Positions 23,262 through 34,448 of a stretch of 64,000 nt of DNA are shown piece after piece; positions within the stretch are counted from its first letter, which is position 1; the number at the start of each line of letters is the position of its first letter. Source of the stretch: Hordeum vulgare subsp. vulgare. Lineage: Eukaryota; Streptophyta; Magnoliopsida; Poales; Poaceae. The notes beneath the pieces are model-generated. The model had not been told where the DNA came from and searched no databases. It saw only the letters and a program-made list of their open reading frames with translations. Position numbers and translations under genes: made by a program. The stretch is taken from assembly GCF_904849725.1 (NCBI RefSeq), contig NC_058519.1:23729267-23793266 (forward strand), written 5' to 3'.

Positions 23262-24960
23262 TGATGTCAACTGTGCTTCCCTTGCAACGGTGCCAGAAAT
23301 TGTCGTGTTGACGGCACCAGGAATCCTTTAGCTGCGGCTACGCCTTAAGAGACTTCCTAGGCAAGTATGCAAAGGATTTCCCCCGTGGCCTTGGAGCCTT
23401 GCGTTGGTGTTCCCTCGAAGCGAAAAGGATGATGTAGCACAGCGGTGGTAAGTATTTCCCTCAGTTTGAGAACCAAGGTATCAATCCGGTGGAGGAGTAT
23501 CACAAGATCCTGCACAAACACAAAAACTTGCTCCCAACGCTATGAAGGGGTTGTCAATCCCTTATAGATTGTTTGCCAAGTGAGAATCAAAGCAACAAAG
23601 TAACAAAGCAAAGTAAAAGCGAAGATGTAAACGATGGATGTGAATAGAACCGGGGGCCGTAGTGTTTACTATTGGCTTCTCTCATGAAAGCAAGTAGACG
23701 ATGGGTGAACAAATTACTGTCGAGCAATTGATAGAACCGCGCAAAGTCGTGACGATATTGGCTTGTCTCATGAAAGCAAGTAGACGATGGGTGAACAAAT
23801 TACTGTCCAGCAATTGATAGAACCACGCAAAGTCGTGACGATATCTATGCAATGATTATTTCTATAGGCATCACGTCCAAAACAAGTAGACCGATACTGT
23901 CTGCATCTACTACTATTACTCCACACGTCGACCGCTATCTAGCATGCATCTAGTGTATTAAGTCCAGAAGAAGAGAGTAACGCCTTAAGCAAGATGACAT
24001 GATGTAGAGGGATAATATCAAACCAATGATAAAACCCCATCTTTTTACCCTTGATGGCAACTACTTGATGTGTGCCTTGCTGCCCCTACTGTCACTGGGT
24101 AAGGTCACTACATGGTAGAACCCAAAACCAAGCACTTCTCCCATTGCAAGAATCATAGATCTAGTTGGCCAAAAAAACAAGACTGGGAGAGACTTACAAG
24201 GATATCAAATCATGCATATAAGAAATCAGCAAAGGCTCAAATATACATCATAGATAATCTGATCACGAATCCACAATTTATCGGATCTCGACAAACACAC
24301 CTCCAAAGAAGATTACATCGGATAGATCTCCATGAAGATCATGGAGAAATTTGTATTGAAGATCCAAGAGAGAGAAGAAGCCATCTAGCTACTAACTACG
24401 GACCCGTAAGTCTGAAGTGAACTACTCACGAGTCATTGGAGGGGCGATGGTGATGATGAAGAAGCCCTCCAACTCCAAAGTCCCCTCCGACAGGGCGCCG
24501 GGAAGTGTATCCAGATGAGATCTCACGGAAATGGAAGCTTGCGGAGGCGGAAAAGTATTTTCGAGGCTCCCCTGATTTTTTGCGGAATATTTGGGAATTT
24601 ATAGGCCAAAGACCTAGGTCAGGGGGCGGCCAAGGAGACCACAAGCCTGCCCACCGCCGCCTCCCCCTGGTGACATGGTGGGAGCTTGTGGGCTCCCTGG
24701 AGCCCACCTGGCTTGGCCCAGAGGCCCCCTGATCTTCTTCCGTTCGGGAAAAAAATCATTTCGGGTTTTTTATTCCGTTTGGACTCCGTTCCAAAATCAG
24801 ATCTGGAAAGAGTCAAAAACACAGAAAAACAAGAACTTGCACTTGGCACTGAATTAATAAGTTAGTCCCAAAAAGATATAAAAGGTACATAAAACAACCA
24901 AAGAAGACAAGATAACAGCGTGAAACCATCAAAAATTATAGATACGTTTGAGACGTATCA
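23262..24960 (-). repeat. 5' LTR of the gypsy element
   Basis: This 1699-bp LTR starts TGATGTCAACTG and ends GAGACGTATCA on the plus strand. Just left of it (minus-strand downstream) lie primer-binding-type sequences TTGGCGTCGTTGCCGGGGAG and a second TGGCGCCGTTGCCGGGGAG near 23165. Confidence 0.9.
23671..23842 (-). repeat. 86-bp tandem duplication within the 5' LTR
   Basis: ATTGGCTTCTCTCATGAAAG at 23671 recurs as ATTGGCTTGTCTCATGAAAG at 23757. Both copies run to GTCGTGACGAT. The partner LTR has one copy, so the duplication arose after integration or during the last replication cycle. Confidence 0.85.
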
Positions 24961-24965
24961 CCTCT

Positions 24966-25870
24966 CTACATATTAGTTAATGACAAACAGAGTAATGTTC
25001 GAAGAACGATGACATGATGTAGACTCAACAAATATGAATAAACCCCATCGTTTTATCCTTAGTGGCAACAACGCAAAGATGCAACTTGCCCCCTTCTAAC
25101 ACTGGGATATAGAAACTAGTCAGGTGAACCCACTACAACACACCCCTCTCACTGAAGAAATACCAAACTACTTGGCCAAAGAAATTTAATAGATCGGAAT
25201 GAATTACGAAGCTATGATGATCATGCATATAAGAATCATAAAATTCAGAGAAGACTGAAAACTTTTCATGAATAATCTGAACATAAATCGACAATTCATC
25301 TGATCCCAACAAACAAACCATACAAAATAATTACATCGCATAGATCAAAGCGAAGATGTGATGATCATTGTATTGAAAGTAAAGAAAGAGAGAGAGAGAG
25401 ACATAGAAATCTAGGTACTAACTACGGAACCATAGGTTTGTGGTAAACTACTCACACATCATCACGAGGGCAGCAAGGTTAACGAAGAGGCCCTTCGTGA
25501 TTGATCCCCCTCTGACGGGATGTCGGAACTGGGCTCCAAATGGGATCGCCATGGTAGACAGACTTGTGGCGGCGGAAAAAATGTTTCTCTCTGATATTTA
25601 GGATTTTTGGAGAATATATGAATTTATAGGCCAGAGAACGGACGTATAGGGGCCACCAGGGAGGGACAAGCCAACAGGGCGCCAACGCCCCCCCCCCCCC
25701 CAGTCGTGCCCTGTTGGCTTGTGCCTGCCTCGTGTGGCTTCCGGCCTTCTCCCGAAGCTTCCAGATCTTCTTTTGATCCAGAAAAAATCATAAGAAAGTT
25801 TTGGACGAATTAAATTTTGTTTGGTACTGTAAACTTAAAAAGTAAAAAAACCGTAGAATTAAAGTTCTTC
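24966..25870 (-). mobile_element. Older diverged gypsy LTR, right part
   Basis: Continues the relic from 16037-16564. The same order of landmarks as the younger LTRs is visible: AACGATGACATGATGTAGA, TAAACCCCATC, TTACATCGCATAGATC, GTATTGAAAG, CTAACTACGGA, GTGGCGGCGGAAAA and AATTTATAGGCC. Similarity fades after about 25800. It includes a short GA microsatellite (about 25387-25402) and a C14 run at about 25688-25701. No internal domain is attached, so this is probably a solo LTR relic. Confidence 0.6.
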
Positions 25871-25982
25871 AACTACAGTTGGATACTATAATAAAATTCT
25901 TCCATAAGCTTTATAAGAACTTAATATAAAAAGTTAAAACATGCAACAATTAAATGTGATGGATTAAAGACTCAATCAGCTA

Positions 25983-26063
25983 CTCTCTCTGTACCAAAAT
26001 ACTTATAGTTGGAGAAAACTAGTCTAATTCTCTTCAACTACAAGTATTTAGATACAGAGGGAG
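25983..26063. mobile_element. Short Stowaway-type MITE
   Basis: This 81-bp foldback has ends CTCTCTCTGTACCAAAATAC and GTATTTAGATACAGAGGGAG, with a central AGTTGGAGAAAACTAG palindromic core. It is flanked by TA at 25981-25982 and 26064-26065. Confidence 0.8.
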
Positions 26064-26395
26064 TAGATTGCATGCATGGATTACTTGCTTGTTGTATGGT
26101 GGAGAGCCTCTCAATTTCCAAATGTGACAACAGTTGGTGGAGGAAGCTAGCAAATCTAACGGTCGGGTACAATTTCTTTTAATGATATGGCTCACTGTGG
26201 AGTAAATTGTCAAAAACTACCACATTTCGCGCAACCGTGTCCAGTAGCTACCACTTTACGATTTTGTACGAAAAACTACCAAAATTTTCCTAATCCGTTG
26301 CTAAAAACTACCAAGTGTGAAAACTGCTCCATTAACCTCTTCTAAACATCTTTCCGACATGCTGGGCTGACAAGTCAGGTTGACCATTAACTTTG

Positions 26396-27127
26396 AGGAC
26401 GAGGCCGCCTCCTACAGCACCTCGTGCGCCGCTGGGCGCGTCATCGCGGCCCGCGAGGGACCGCGTCATCGACTTCGGCAAGTACAAGGGCCAAATGCTG
26501 GGCACGCTGCCGCCGTCCTACCTGCGGTGGGTGGTGGCGGAGCTCGACTACGGGGAGGTCTGGGCGCGCCTGGCACGCGAGGTGCTCGACGACCCCGTCT
26601 ACGTCGACCGGGTCGAGTGGGAGCACGCGCACCGCTTCCACCACGACGACTCCAAGTTCAACTACGTCTACGATGACAACGGCGACGGGCCGCTCCAGGA
26701 GATGGTCGAGCGCTTCGGCTGGGACCTCTCCGTCGAGGACGGCTGGGGCCGCCTCGACTTCCGCCTCCTCAGGACCTCCTACGGCGGCGGCAACAGATCC
26801 CCCTGCGGCGGCAACGCCCTGTTGGATAACGGGGCGGCTGGCCTGGACGGCCCGATGGGGAAGAGGGACGAGAAGAGGGAGCGGATGCGGACGAGGAGGG
26901 AGGAGCAGGTGAGGACGGCCAAACTGGACGTGCTCGGCATGAACGCCGGCGCACCGAGGACGCCGAGGAAGGCCCGCATTGGAGCGGCGGCAAAGAAGGA
27001 CATCCTGGGGCTGGGGCGCGGTGGCGAGAGGGCGGCGCCGGGGAAAGGCGGCGAGGGAGGTAGCCCGTTCCCCGGCCAGCAAGCATTCCTCGACAAGGTC
27101 AGGAAGCTCAAGGGCGATGATAGCTAG
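26396..27127 (+). pseudogene. MULE-captured fragment of a DUF3820-like plant gene
   Basis: An open frame of about 240 codons runs from the TIR boundary to the stop at 27125-27127. It starts without an ATG; the first in-frame ATG (26495) lies inside the conserved domain, so the 5' end of the source gene was not captured. The early part RVIDFGKYKGQMLGTLPPSY followed by LRWV matches the FGK-K/G...P..YL.W pattern of DUF3820 domains (a small domain of unknown biochemical role, also found in bacteria). Further on are LDDPVYVDRVEWEHAHRF and a Gly/Lys/Arg-rich tail ending FLDKVRKLKG. The frame lacks stops, so capture may be recent or the reading frame constrained. Family assignment is from memory of the motif. 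Confidence 0.55.
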
Positions 27128-27177
27128 CACCAGCAGCTAGGCTAGGTGATTCCAGGATCGTTTGACCATTAACTCTG

Positions 27178-27420
27178 GCGGTGCGCAAGGTGCTGGAGGA
27201 GGCGGCCTCGTCGACGACGACGTGGGCGAGGCCGGAGAGGATGCGCCGGAACTGGCCGTGGCAGGAGCGCGCCGAGGACGACGGCGACGATGCAGAGGCC
27301 GATGATGATGAGGAGGAGGCGGCCTTCGAGCTCTCCGTGCTCTGCGACGAGACACACATAACCTGTTCGATGTAATGCACATGAGGGTGGAGAGAGGTGG
27401 AAGAAAGGTCTGACGCGTGG
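27178..27420. other. Second captured GC-rich fragment in the Pack-MULE
   Basis: It lies between an internal TIR-edge copy and the right TIR. Both strands are open. The plus frame gives VRKVLEEAASSTTTWARPER with an acidic run (DDGDDAEADDDEEEAAFEL). One minus frame gives a hydrophobic LLLIIIGLCIVAVVLGALL stretch that could be a membrane segment. I cannot tell which strand, if either, was coding. Confidence 0.35.
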
Positions 27421-27492
27421 GTCCTATCTGTAATAACGGTCAAAGTTAATGGTCAACCTGACTTGTGGGCCCAACATGTCGGAAAGGTGTTT

Positions 27493-30400
27493 TTTTAGGG
27501 GAACTTCGGCATTTTATTCAACCATAGCTAGGAATCTCGTCCGAAATTACAGAAAGTATAAAGTCTGGTGGGGATTCTACCCACATTGCATCATGTTGTT
27601 CGCCTACCCCTACTTTAGCTAGCTTATGCGTAGCCAAATTTCCCGATCGTCCAATCCAGGTGACTTTAAACTCCAAGAGCGAAGAAAGCACAGTCTTGAT
27701 TTCCTGTACCCAAGGCCCAATGGCAGACAGGTTCATTGCCGGATTGTTGATCTTTGCCACTAGTGTCCTGCAGTCCAGTTCAAGATGCACTCGATGGATA
27801 TTCTGCTCAAGCGCCATCTGGATTGCTTTCCTACAAGCCAGCGTCTCTACCGCCTCAGGGTCAACAATGCCAGGGAAGAAACTGCAAGCTCCAGCCACAA
27901 AAGTTGCGTGATGGTCCCGTAAGACAGTCCCCCCTCCGCCATTTGTTCCAGCCCTGGAGACCGCGCCGTCAGAGTTGATCTTCACCCATCCAACATCAGG
28001 GGGCTCCCATTTATGGATAGGTTGTGGCTCCGACCGTGGCGCCCTGGTCTCATTCGCCGTCTTCCACTCCACAAGATGGATCCTCAGCTGTGTTATGATT
28101 TCATGTGGCTGCTGTAATTTCCTCCCATCGCGCGTATTGTTTCTTGCTAACCACAACCCATAGACCGCCTGGATCATGATTTCTTTCTCCTCCTCTGAAG
28201 CATCAGCAAACCAGTTAAGTAACCGGGAAGATAGTGACCGTTGGGATGCCAACCCATCGGAGGCGTACTCAGCGAGACACCCAGTTCTTCTCCCACCAGC
28301 TGCCAGAACCGAACCGAGTGTTGACAGGCCCAAAAACGATGGAGTGTTGTTTCTTCTCTACCACAGGCAACACAGAAAACTCCCTCCTTTATACCCCGCC
28401 TGTGAAGTTCTGAGCTGACTGCTAAACCATTCGAATCAACCGCCACATATGAATCTTAGACTTCCCCGGTGCGTCGGTCGCCCATAGCGCCTGATATCCC
28501 TTTTGATTGGCCACCGAGCTAGAGCCCCCAGGCTGTCCTCATTTGGCAGAGTTCATGGCCATACGCAGATGATAAGCTGACTTAACGGTGAATATGCCAT
28601 CCTTTGTACAGTTCCATGCTATTTGATCTTCTCTGTTAGGGCCGCATATAGCGATCTTCTGGATGTCTGCTACATCCGACGGTGTGAACATATGCGCCAG
28701 CTTGCTGCCATTCCAATCACTCCCCGCCTCATTCAGCAGATCGGCCACGCGCGTGATCCCATGCATATAGAGCTGCCCTAGAGGGTAGGGGCTTCCACAG
28801 CGAGGGATCCAGGGGTCATGGTGGATCTTGATGTTCTAACCATTGCTAACTCTCCGGATGATACCTTCCCTGAGTAAATCACGCCCGTGTAAAATGCTTC
28901 TAAACATATACGATCCAGCGGATGGGCAAGTGGCCGCCAAGAGCGAGCAAGCCTTGAAATATCTCGCTTTAAGGACTCTAGCACACAAGGAGGATGGAAC
29001 CTGAAGGAGTCGCCACGCTTGCTTAGCCAGCAGAGCTTGGTTGAACGCCTCTGGATCCCTAAAACCCATTCCTCCACTTCGCTTGCTATTGCACATTTTC
29101 TGCCACGCGATCCAGTGCACCTTCCTTTCTCCATTCATTGCCCCCCACCAAAATTTGGATGAGATAGAAGTAAGATTGCGGCACATTTTTTTGGACAGTT
29201 GAAAGCAACTCATGGAATAGGTTGGCGTCGACTGCAGGACCGATTTGATGAGAACTTCTCGTGCTGCTTTGGACAGTCCTTGCCCCTTCCAACCACTCAC
29301 TTTGCCTTTGGAGCATTCTGTTACATTCCGAAAGGATCCATCCTTGGATCTACCAACCAGTGTGGGTAGACCTAAATATTTCTCACTAAGAGCTTCAGAT
29401 TGGATTCCAATGACCCTTTTGACATGCTCCTTCATCCCATTTCTGCTTCCCTTCCCGAAAAAATTGATGATTTCTGCAAGTTCACTTTCTGGCTCGAGGC
29501 CTTCTCATAGGTTGTGAGAATCCGCTTAAGGGTATCCATATTTCCTCTCGACCCTTCGAGGAAAACAATGCTATCATCTGCAAAAAGCAGGTGAGTGATA
29601 CGGGGGCCAGTGCTCCCAAACTTCACACCAGAGATACGTTTCTCCATTTGAGCCTTCTTTAACATAGCAGAGAAACCATCCACACAGAAAAGGAAGAGGT
29701 ACGGTGATAGTGGGTCTCCCTGTCGAAGCCCTCGTGAAGGTAAAAAACTTCTCGATAAACCTCCATTAAGCTTGACCGAGAATCTCGCAGAAGTAACACA
29801 CCGCATGATCATAGCTATCCAATGGGGATTAAACCCAAACTTTGCCATCATTTGTTCCAGAAAAATCCACTCCACCCTATCATAGGCCTTCATCATATCC
29901 AACTTTACCGCGCAGAGATTCTTTTTCTTACGCTTTCCTGGTACGGATGGCGTGGACACATTCATAAGCTACCAACACATTGTCCGTGATAAGTCTACCC
30001 GGGACGAAGGCGCTCTGTTCCTCCGAGATGAGGGAGGGTGGAATGCCCTTTAGTCTATTCGCCAAGACCTTGGTGCAAATCTTGTACAAAACGTTGCATA
30101 AACTGATAGGTCTAAACTGCAAAAGTAACTCCGGTGAGTTAACCTTCGGAATCATCACAATGGTGGTCGAGTTAAAACTCTCCGGGGCCGGAGCACCGCC
30201 GAGAAACTCTCTCACAGCCCTGCATACATCCGATTTAATCAGCGACCAGTGTCGTTGATAGAAAAGTGTCGGTAGCCCATCAGGTCCAGGGGCTTTAGTT
30301 GGCCCCATCTGAAAAAGAGCCGCCCCAATTTCCTCGTCAGTTATAGGAGCGGTTAAGGCGGTGTTCATCTCTTGAGTCATTGTCGTAGGTATATTGTCTA

Positions 30401-31511
30401 ACACCGATTGCCCTTCCGTCGAACCTTCAGACATGAACAACTTCTCATAAAAGGAGGCTGCCAATTCTCGCATATCCACATCCACCGAGCACTTGGTCCC
30501 GTCCTCTCTCCTCAGAGCTCGGATGGTGTTCTTTCTTTTGCGGTGAGAGGCTCGGTTTTGGAAATATTTGGTGTTTTGATCACCGGCCCACAGCCACTCA
30601 ACCCTAGATCTTTGCTTGTACATCACCTCTTCGCGGTCATAAATCTGTTTGAGTTGTTCTTCCAAAGTCCTGACCTCCAGTGAGGAACCAGTGTTGTTTG
30701 CCCTAATACGTGCATCACCTAATTTTTCTTTAAGTTTAGCTATCTGTTTGCGGATGGATCCGAATACCTGTCTAGCCCACCTTTGCATGCTGCCTGAAAC
30801 CTTTTTGAGCCTATTATGGACACCTTCCAAGCCGAGATCACCCGTGTGAGCTTCCTCCCATGCTGCTTGAACCATCCCATCGTACTGTTCATGTTTTGTC
30901 CATGCCTCCTCATACTGAAAACGCCTTGGTCCCTTACACTGGGCAACTGTCGGAGCCTCAAGAACATGTACTACAATCGCCTGGTGGTCCGATTCTTCAG
31001 TGACTAGATGCTCGACAAACGTCTCAGGAAAGAGATCAAGGAAATTCCCTGTACACGTAGCTCTGTCAAGCCGAACGTGTATGTTTGCTTCCCCGTCTCG
31101 CCTATTATTCCATGTATAAGGGTACCCAGTGAAACCCAAGTCTGCTAGGTCACACTCTGCAAGGCAGTCACGAAACGCTTCCATCTGCGAGAACGGTCTC
31201 AGATTACCCCCTAGTTGATCAGTCAGGAATAGCGCTTCATTGAAATCCCCCACACATATCCACGGAAGATTATCTTGTGCCCGCAGATACCGAATTGCAT
31301 CCCACGACTTCTTCCTTAGCTCCGTGTTGGGTTCACCATAGAAACACGTGCATCTATAGTTCTTCCCCTCCCAGACCAGCTCCGCATCGATGAAATATTG
31401 GCACCACGGCCTGCCAGTAACATTCACGTTGTCTCTCCACCACATTGCCAACCCACCACTCAAACCCTTGCAATCCACGGCCACACCACACCTGAACCCC
31501 AACCTCCACAT
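27493..31511 (-). mobile_element. 5'-truncated L1-type LINE nested in the MULE TIR
   Basis: It is flanked by a 16-bp direct repeat TGTCGGAAAGGTGTTT (27477-27492 and 31512-31527), with a short T tract on the left, the complement of a 3' A tail. Minus-strand order is: C-terminal endonuclease domain ([26 protein letters not shown]); reverse transcriptase with [28 protein letters not shown] and FADDS; connection region; zinc-binding RT-associated region; RNase H-like domain (WVKINSDGAVSRAG ... ELDCRTLV). The N-terminal endonuclease and ORF1 are missing, so it is 5' truncated as LINEs commonly are. Confidence 0.9.
27518..31511 (-). pseudogene. LINE ORF2 (endonuclease-RT-RNase H), broken
   Basis: The coding sequence is split over several minus-strand frames: 31511-29928, then 29965-29432 (shift near 29950), 29435-28836, about 28766-28539, 28446-28174 and 28333-27518. 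Each piece matches consecutive parts of a plant L1 ORF2 product, which nicks target DNA and primes reverse transcription there. Multiple frameshifts mean no functional protein. Confidence 0.85.
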
Positions 31512-31680
31512 TGTCGGAAAGGTGTTTAGAAGAGGTTAATGGAGCAGTTTTCACACTTGGTAGTTTTTAGCAACGGATTAGGAAAACTTTGATAGTTTTC
31601 CGCACAAAATCGTAAAGTGGTAGCTACTGGTCACGGTTGCACGAAATGTGGTAGTTTTTGACAATTTACTCCTCACTGTG

Positions 31681-33031
31681 AGAGGAGAATAATATCTACT
31701 CATTAATTTGCGCGGACAACTAGATCGTCTGCCAAAGTAGGCAAACCAAAGTACATTGTTAACATGAACTCTTTCTGGACTAAAAACACCTCACGAAATT
31801 CACAGTTTTAAGTCTAAGGAGTAGTTTTGCTTCAGGAAACAGTGCCCCCATCGGTGAGAGATCAAAGTTTGAAGAAGTCACAGTGCCCCATAACAAACTA
31901 TCCAGCTAGATTAATACTGTGCCACCTGCCATTACCTGAACCAGTTCAAAGGCCCCATCAGAATTTATCTGAACATATTCTGTAGATGGAGGCGGTGTCC
32001 ATCCAACATCATGGTCTCCGGCTGACAGCCGATTTCCCCTAAAACACCTCCCATCCGTTTGCATGCATCTGGATCAGGTATGTTATCTCGTCTCATCCAC
32101 AGACTCTGGTTGGCCACCATGATCCCTACTGTTTCTCTCATTCCAGCAGCGTCATAAGAGACACAATTGTCAAGATTATAAAGTAGGTTTTGTCTGTGTA
32201 TATAGAAGATATTGGAACAAAGCACTAGCTGTACGTCTGGACAGGTCCCTGCCAAGCAAGAAACAAAACTAATTCGCAAGTTGCGCTTGCCTGCTGGTCC
32301 AGAAAGTACATATAGCATCGCATAATATCCTGTCGATGACTTACAAAATCTAGATAGAAAGCGTGTGGAACCTATACTAGCAGTTAAAATTTCACATGAT
32401 TAAGCTACGCACCAGGTCACTGATAGCATCTTTGTTTTGCAGCAAAGCAACAAAAGAACGGTGCAATTTTTGACTCCAGAAACTTGGAAACCCAGAGATG
32501 ACCAACAAAGTTACCGCACCAAGTTCTGGCTTTACGTATGCATGCGTTCAATCTTCTCGCACTAGCAACTTACCTTGCATGAGAGAATGAGTATGTTCAT
32601 ATATATCCATCTTTCACTGGGAAAACAGCTCATCGTGTCATGTCATTCCCTAATAATGCAGCCTTGCAAGAGTTTTCCTTCATCAAAGCGGTCCTATTTT
32701 GGGACCATGAACAGCTATAGAAGTTTGTCCACTGGCTGCCCTACGCGCTTCTCCCCACAAATCCTGACAGTGCCATGCATGCACGGGTACTATCCCGCCG
32801 GTGTGCCATACGTGCACGGGCACAGAAGCCGTCGCGCCTCGCCCAATATCACTCACGTTACATTCTCCTACCTGGCTACCTCATCCGTTCGAAAATACTT
32901 GAAGTTCTAGGTTTGCAATAAGGCAACTGCTTTAAGTTTGAACAAGCATATAGAAGAATATACCTCGGTTTCAAGATTCACCACAAAATATATATAGTTG
33001 ACGTTGTAGATGCTGATACAATTTTCTTATA
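31681..33031. other. Mostly unassigned; RNase H fragment at about 31920-32030
   Basis: On the minus strand 32030-31920 reads DVGWTPPPSTEYVQINSDGA, the start of the RNase H-like (RVT_3) domain seen in LINEs and some plant genes, soon ended by a stop. It is an isolated fragment. The remainder, to 33031, has no recognisable gene. Confidence 0.45.
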
Positions 33032-34313
33032 CTCCTTCCATTTTTATTTACTTCACATATTAGCTTTCTCTCGAGTTAAACTGTTTACACTTTGATCAAG
33101 TTTATATAAAAAGAATTCAAAACAAAGGCAAAAGATTTGTCTCATTCATTAAAGAAGAGAGAAGAGTTTTATAGTGTCACAGGTCGCCCACATGCTCCGC
33201 ATGACAACTACTCGGTTATTATAATAGACCCTAATTTTTTGACACCCGCGTTGACCCAAAGCTTGGCGTCGTCAATGAAGGCCTGCAGAAGTATGGGAGG
33301 TGGTGCGCTCTTGTTACGAAGAATCTAACATTACGTTCGTTCCAGATACTCCAGGAGGCAAGCATGGTGAGGGAGGTCAAAGCACGTCGATTGGGGTTGT
33401 GCAAACCGGTCCTCTTGTCCCATCATTTCAGGACGGGTCCATCCAAATTCCAGGAGGAGGTGTTCATGTGCGTGAGGGAGAACTTGAGAATGACCGAGTT
33501 CCACAGCCTGATGGTGTAACAACATTTGTAGAAGAGATGGGCACCGTCTGGCCTTCTCGCTTGTAGAGTGGACAAAGCCCACAATTTTCTCAAGCACGCT
33601 TTTCCAGTCTGTTGGCGGTCCAAATCCATTCTTGAATAGCAAGTCAGGCAAAGAACTTAACTTTTGGATGAACCCAAGCTTTCCAGATCATGAAGCCCAT
33701 TGGCGAGAGCGTGAGCCCAAGGAATTGAGCCCTGTACGCGGTTGCCGCCGAATAAACCTCATCGTTAGTGTGCTTCCATACGATGTCGTCGACGGTTTGA
33801 TCATCAAGGTGAATGTCATGCAGAAGCATCCACAGGATGAAGAATTGGCATATGTGGTTGGCGATGATGACAGTGTTGCGCTTGATCTTCAGAATCCAAG
33901 CATTCCCATTTAGAGCATCCCTAACTTTTCAAGTCTTGCGCATGGGGGCCTCGGAGATTAGAGGAGCGATGTCTTTTGGCTTCCTCCCAAGCAGCCAGGG
34001 GGAACTTAGTCAAAGGTGTATTGGCTCCGTTGCCCAAGATGATGATCGTGAAGGAGTAGAAGAAATCCATATCCTCTTCCGTTTACGGGTTACCTAGGCC
34101 CACCCAAAGTCTATCCGGTTCTTTTCATTTATACCAAGGCCATCTTAGGCGACAATACCAAATCAATACCATTGAAATAGCCATTCAATATATTATCATA
34201 CCATCTATATTTTTATTGCGAAAGTTTAGATTGTTTTTGATAAATCTGCTCAAACTTTATAAAGTTTGACTCATGTCACAACTAATATGCGTAGTAAATA
34301 AAAATGGGAGGAG
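33032..34313. mobile_element. Stowaway-type MITE split by a LINE fragment
   Basis: The left half (33032 to about 33120) begins CTCCTTCCATTTTTATTTAC after TA 33030-33031. The right half (about 34150-34313) ends AGTAAATAAAAATGGGAGGAG followed by TA 34314-34315. The two halves together resemble one Stowaway of about 250 bp. Confidence 0.55.
33130..34140 (-). pseudogene. LINE ORF2 3' fragment (zinc-binding RT domain)
   Basis: Minus-strand pieces read DIVWKHTNDEVYSAATAYRA and FMIWKAWVHPKVKFFAW, then a CP-L-...HH segment in another frame (33651-33331). These are typical of the zf-RVT region of plant LINEs. Reverse transcriptase is absent, so it is a 5'-truncated, frameshifted copy. Exact ends are unclear: the 3' end is near 33130 (TCATTCATTAAAG) and the 5' end near 34140. 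Confidence 0.65.
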
Positions 34314-34448
34314 TACTAAATCTTGGAACATGTTTGAATTAGAACAAACCTAGCCATAAAGTTGGCTCAGGTCACAGCTAATATGCGGAATAAATAAAAC
34401 GGAGAGAGTACAAAAAACATGAAGATGTTTGAATTACAACAAACCTAG
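34259..34448 (+). repeat. About 96-bp tandem duplication of MITE end plus flank
   Basis: Unit 1 (from ATAAAGTTTGACTCATGTC at 34259) and unit 2 (from ATAAAGTTGGCTCAGGTC at 34356) both contain ACTAATATGCG-like, AATAAA-rich and GGAG-AGTA words. They end in GTTTGAATTAGAACAAACC and GTTTGAATTACAACAAACC respectively. The second unit ends about 110 bp before the germin TATA box. Confidence 0.7.

Larger units (their letters stand above)
16565..24960 (-). mobile_element. Complete gypsy-type LTR retrotransposon, gag-protease only
   Basis: The 8.4-kb element is flanked by a perfect 5-bp duplication CCTCT (16560-16564 and 24961-24965). It reads on the minus strand: 5' LTR 24960-23262, a gag-protease ORF, about 2.6 kb of non-coding sequence, a polypurine tract (AGCTTGGGGATGC in element sense, just right of 18179), then the 3' LTR 18179-16565. 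LTR ends are TGATACGTCTC and TGACATCA in element sense. There is no reverse transcriptase, RNase H or integrase, so it would need proteins in trans. The arrangement resembles Triticeae non-autonomous gypsy families such as Sabrina/WHAM; the family name is tentative. By eye the LTRs differ at a few percent, so the insertion is of moderate age. Confidence 0.85.
26200..31671 (+). mobile_element. Pack-MULE with about 195-bp TIRs, captured gene and nested LINE
   Basis: A perfect 9-bp duplication CTCACTGTG lies at 26191-26199 and 31672-31680. The ends are GAGTAAATTGTCAAAAAC and its inverted copy. The left TIR is 26200-26395. The right TIR is 27443-27492 plus 31528-31671, split by the LINE. Without the LINE and its duplicated site the element is about 1.4 kb. 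It has no MuDR transposase; the cargo is GC-rich host-like sequence, the definition of a Pack-MULE. A fragment of the TIR inner edge (TTGACCATTAACT) recurs at about 27166 between two cargo segments, hinting at a composite origin. Confidence 0.85.

Noticed and set aside
26441..27130. 229-codon minus-strand frame over the MULE cargo
   Set aside because: Antisense of the DUF3820-like frame; Val/Pro-rich composition typical of GC-rich shadow frames.
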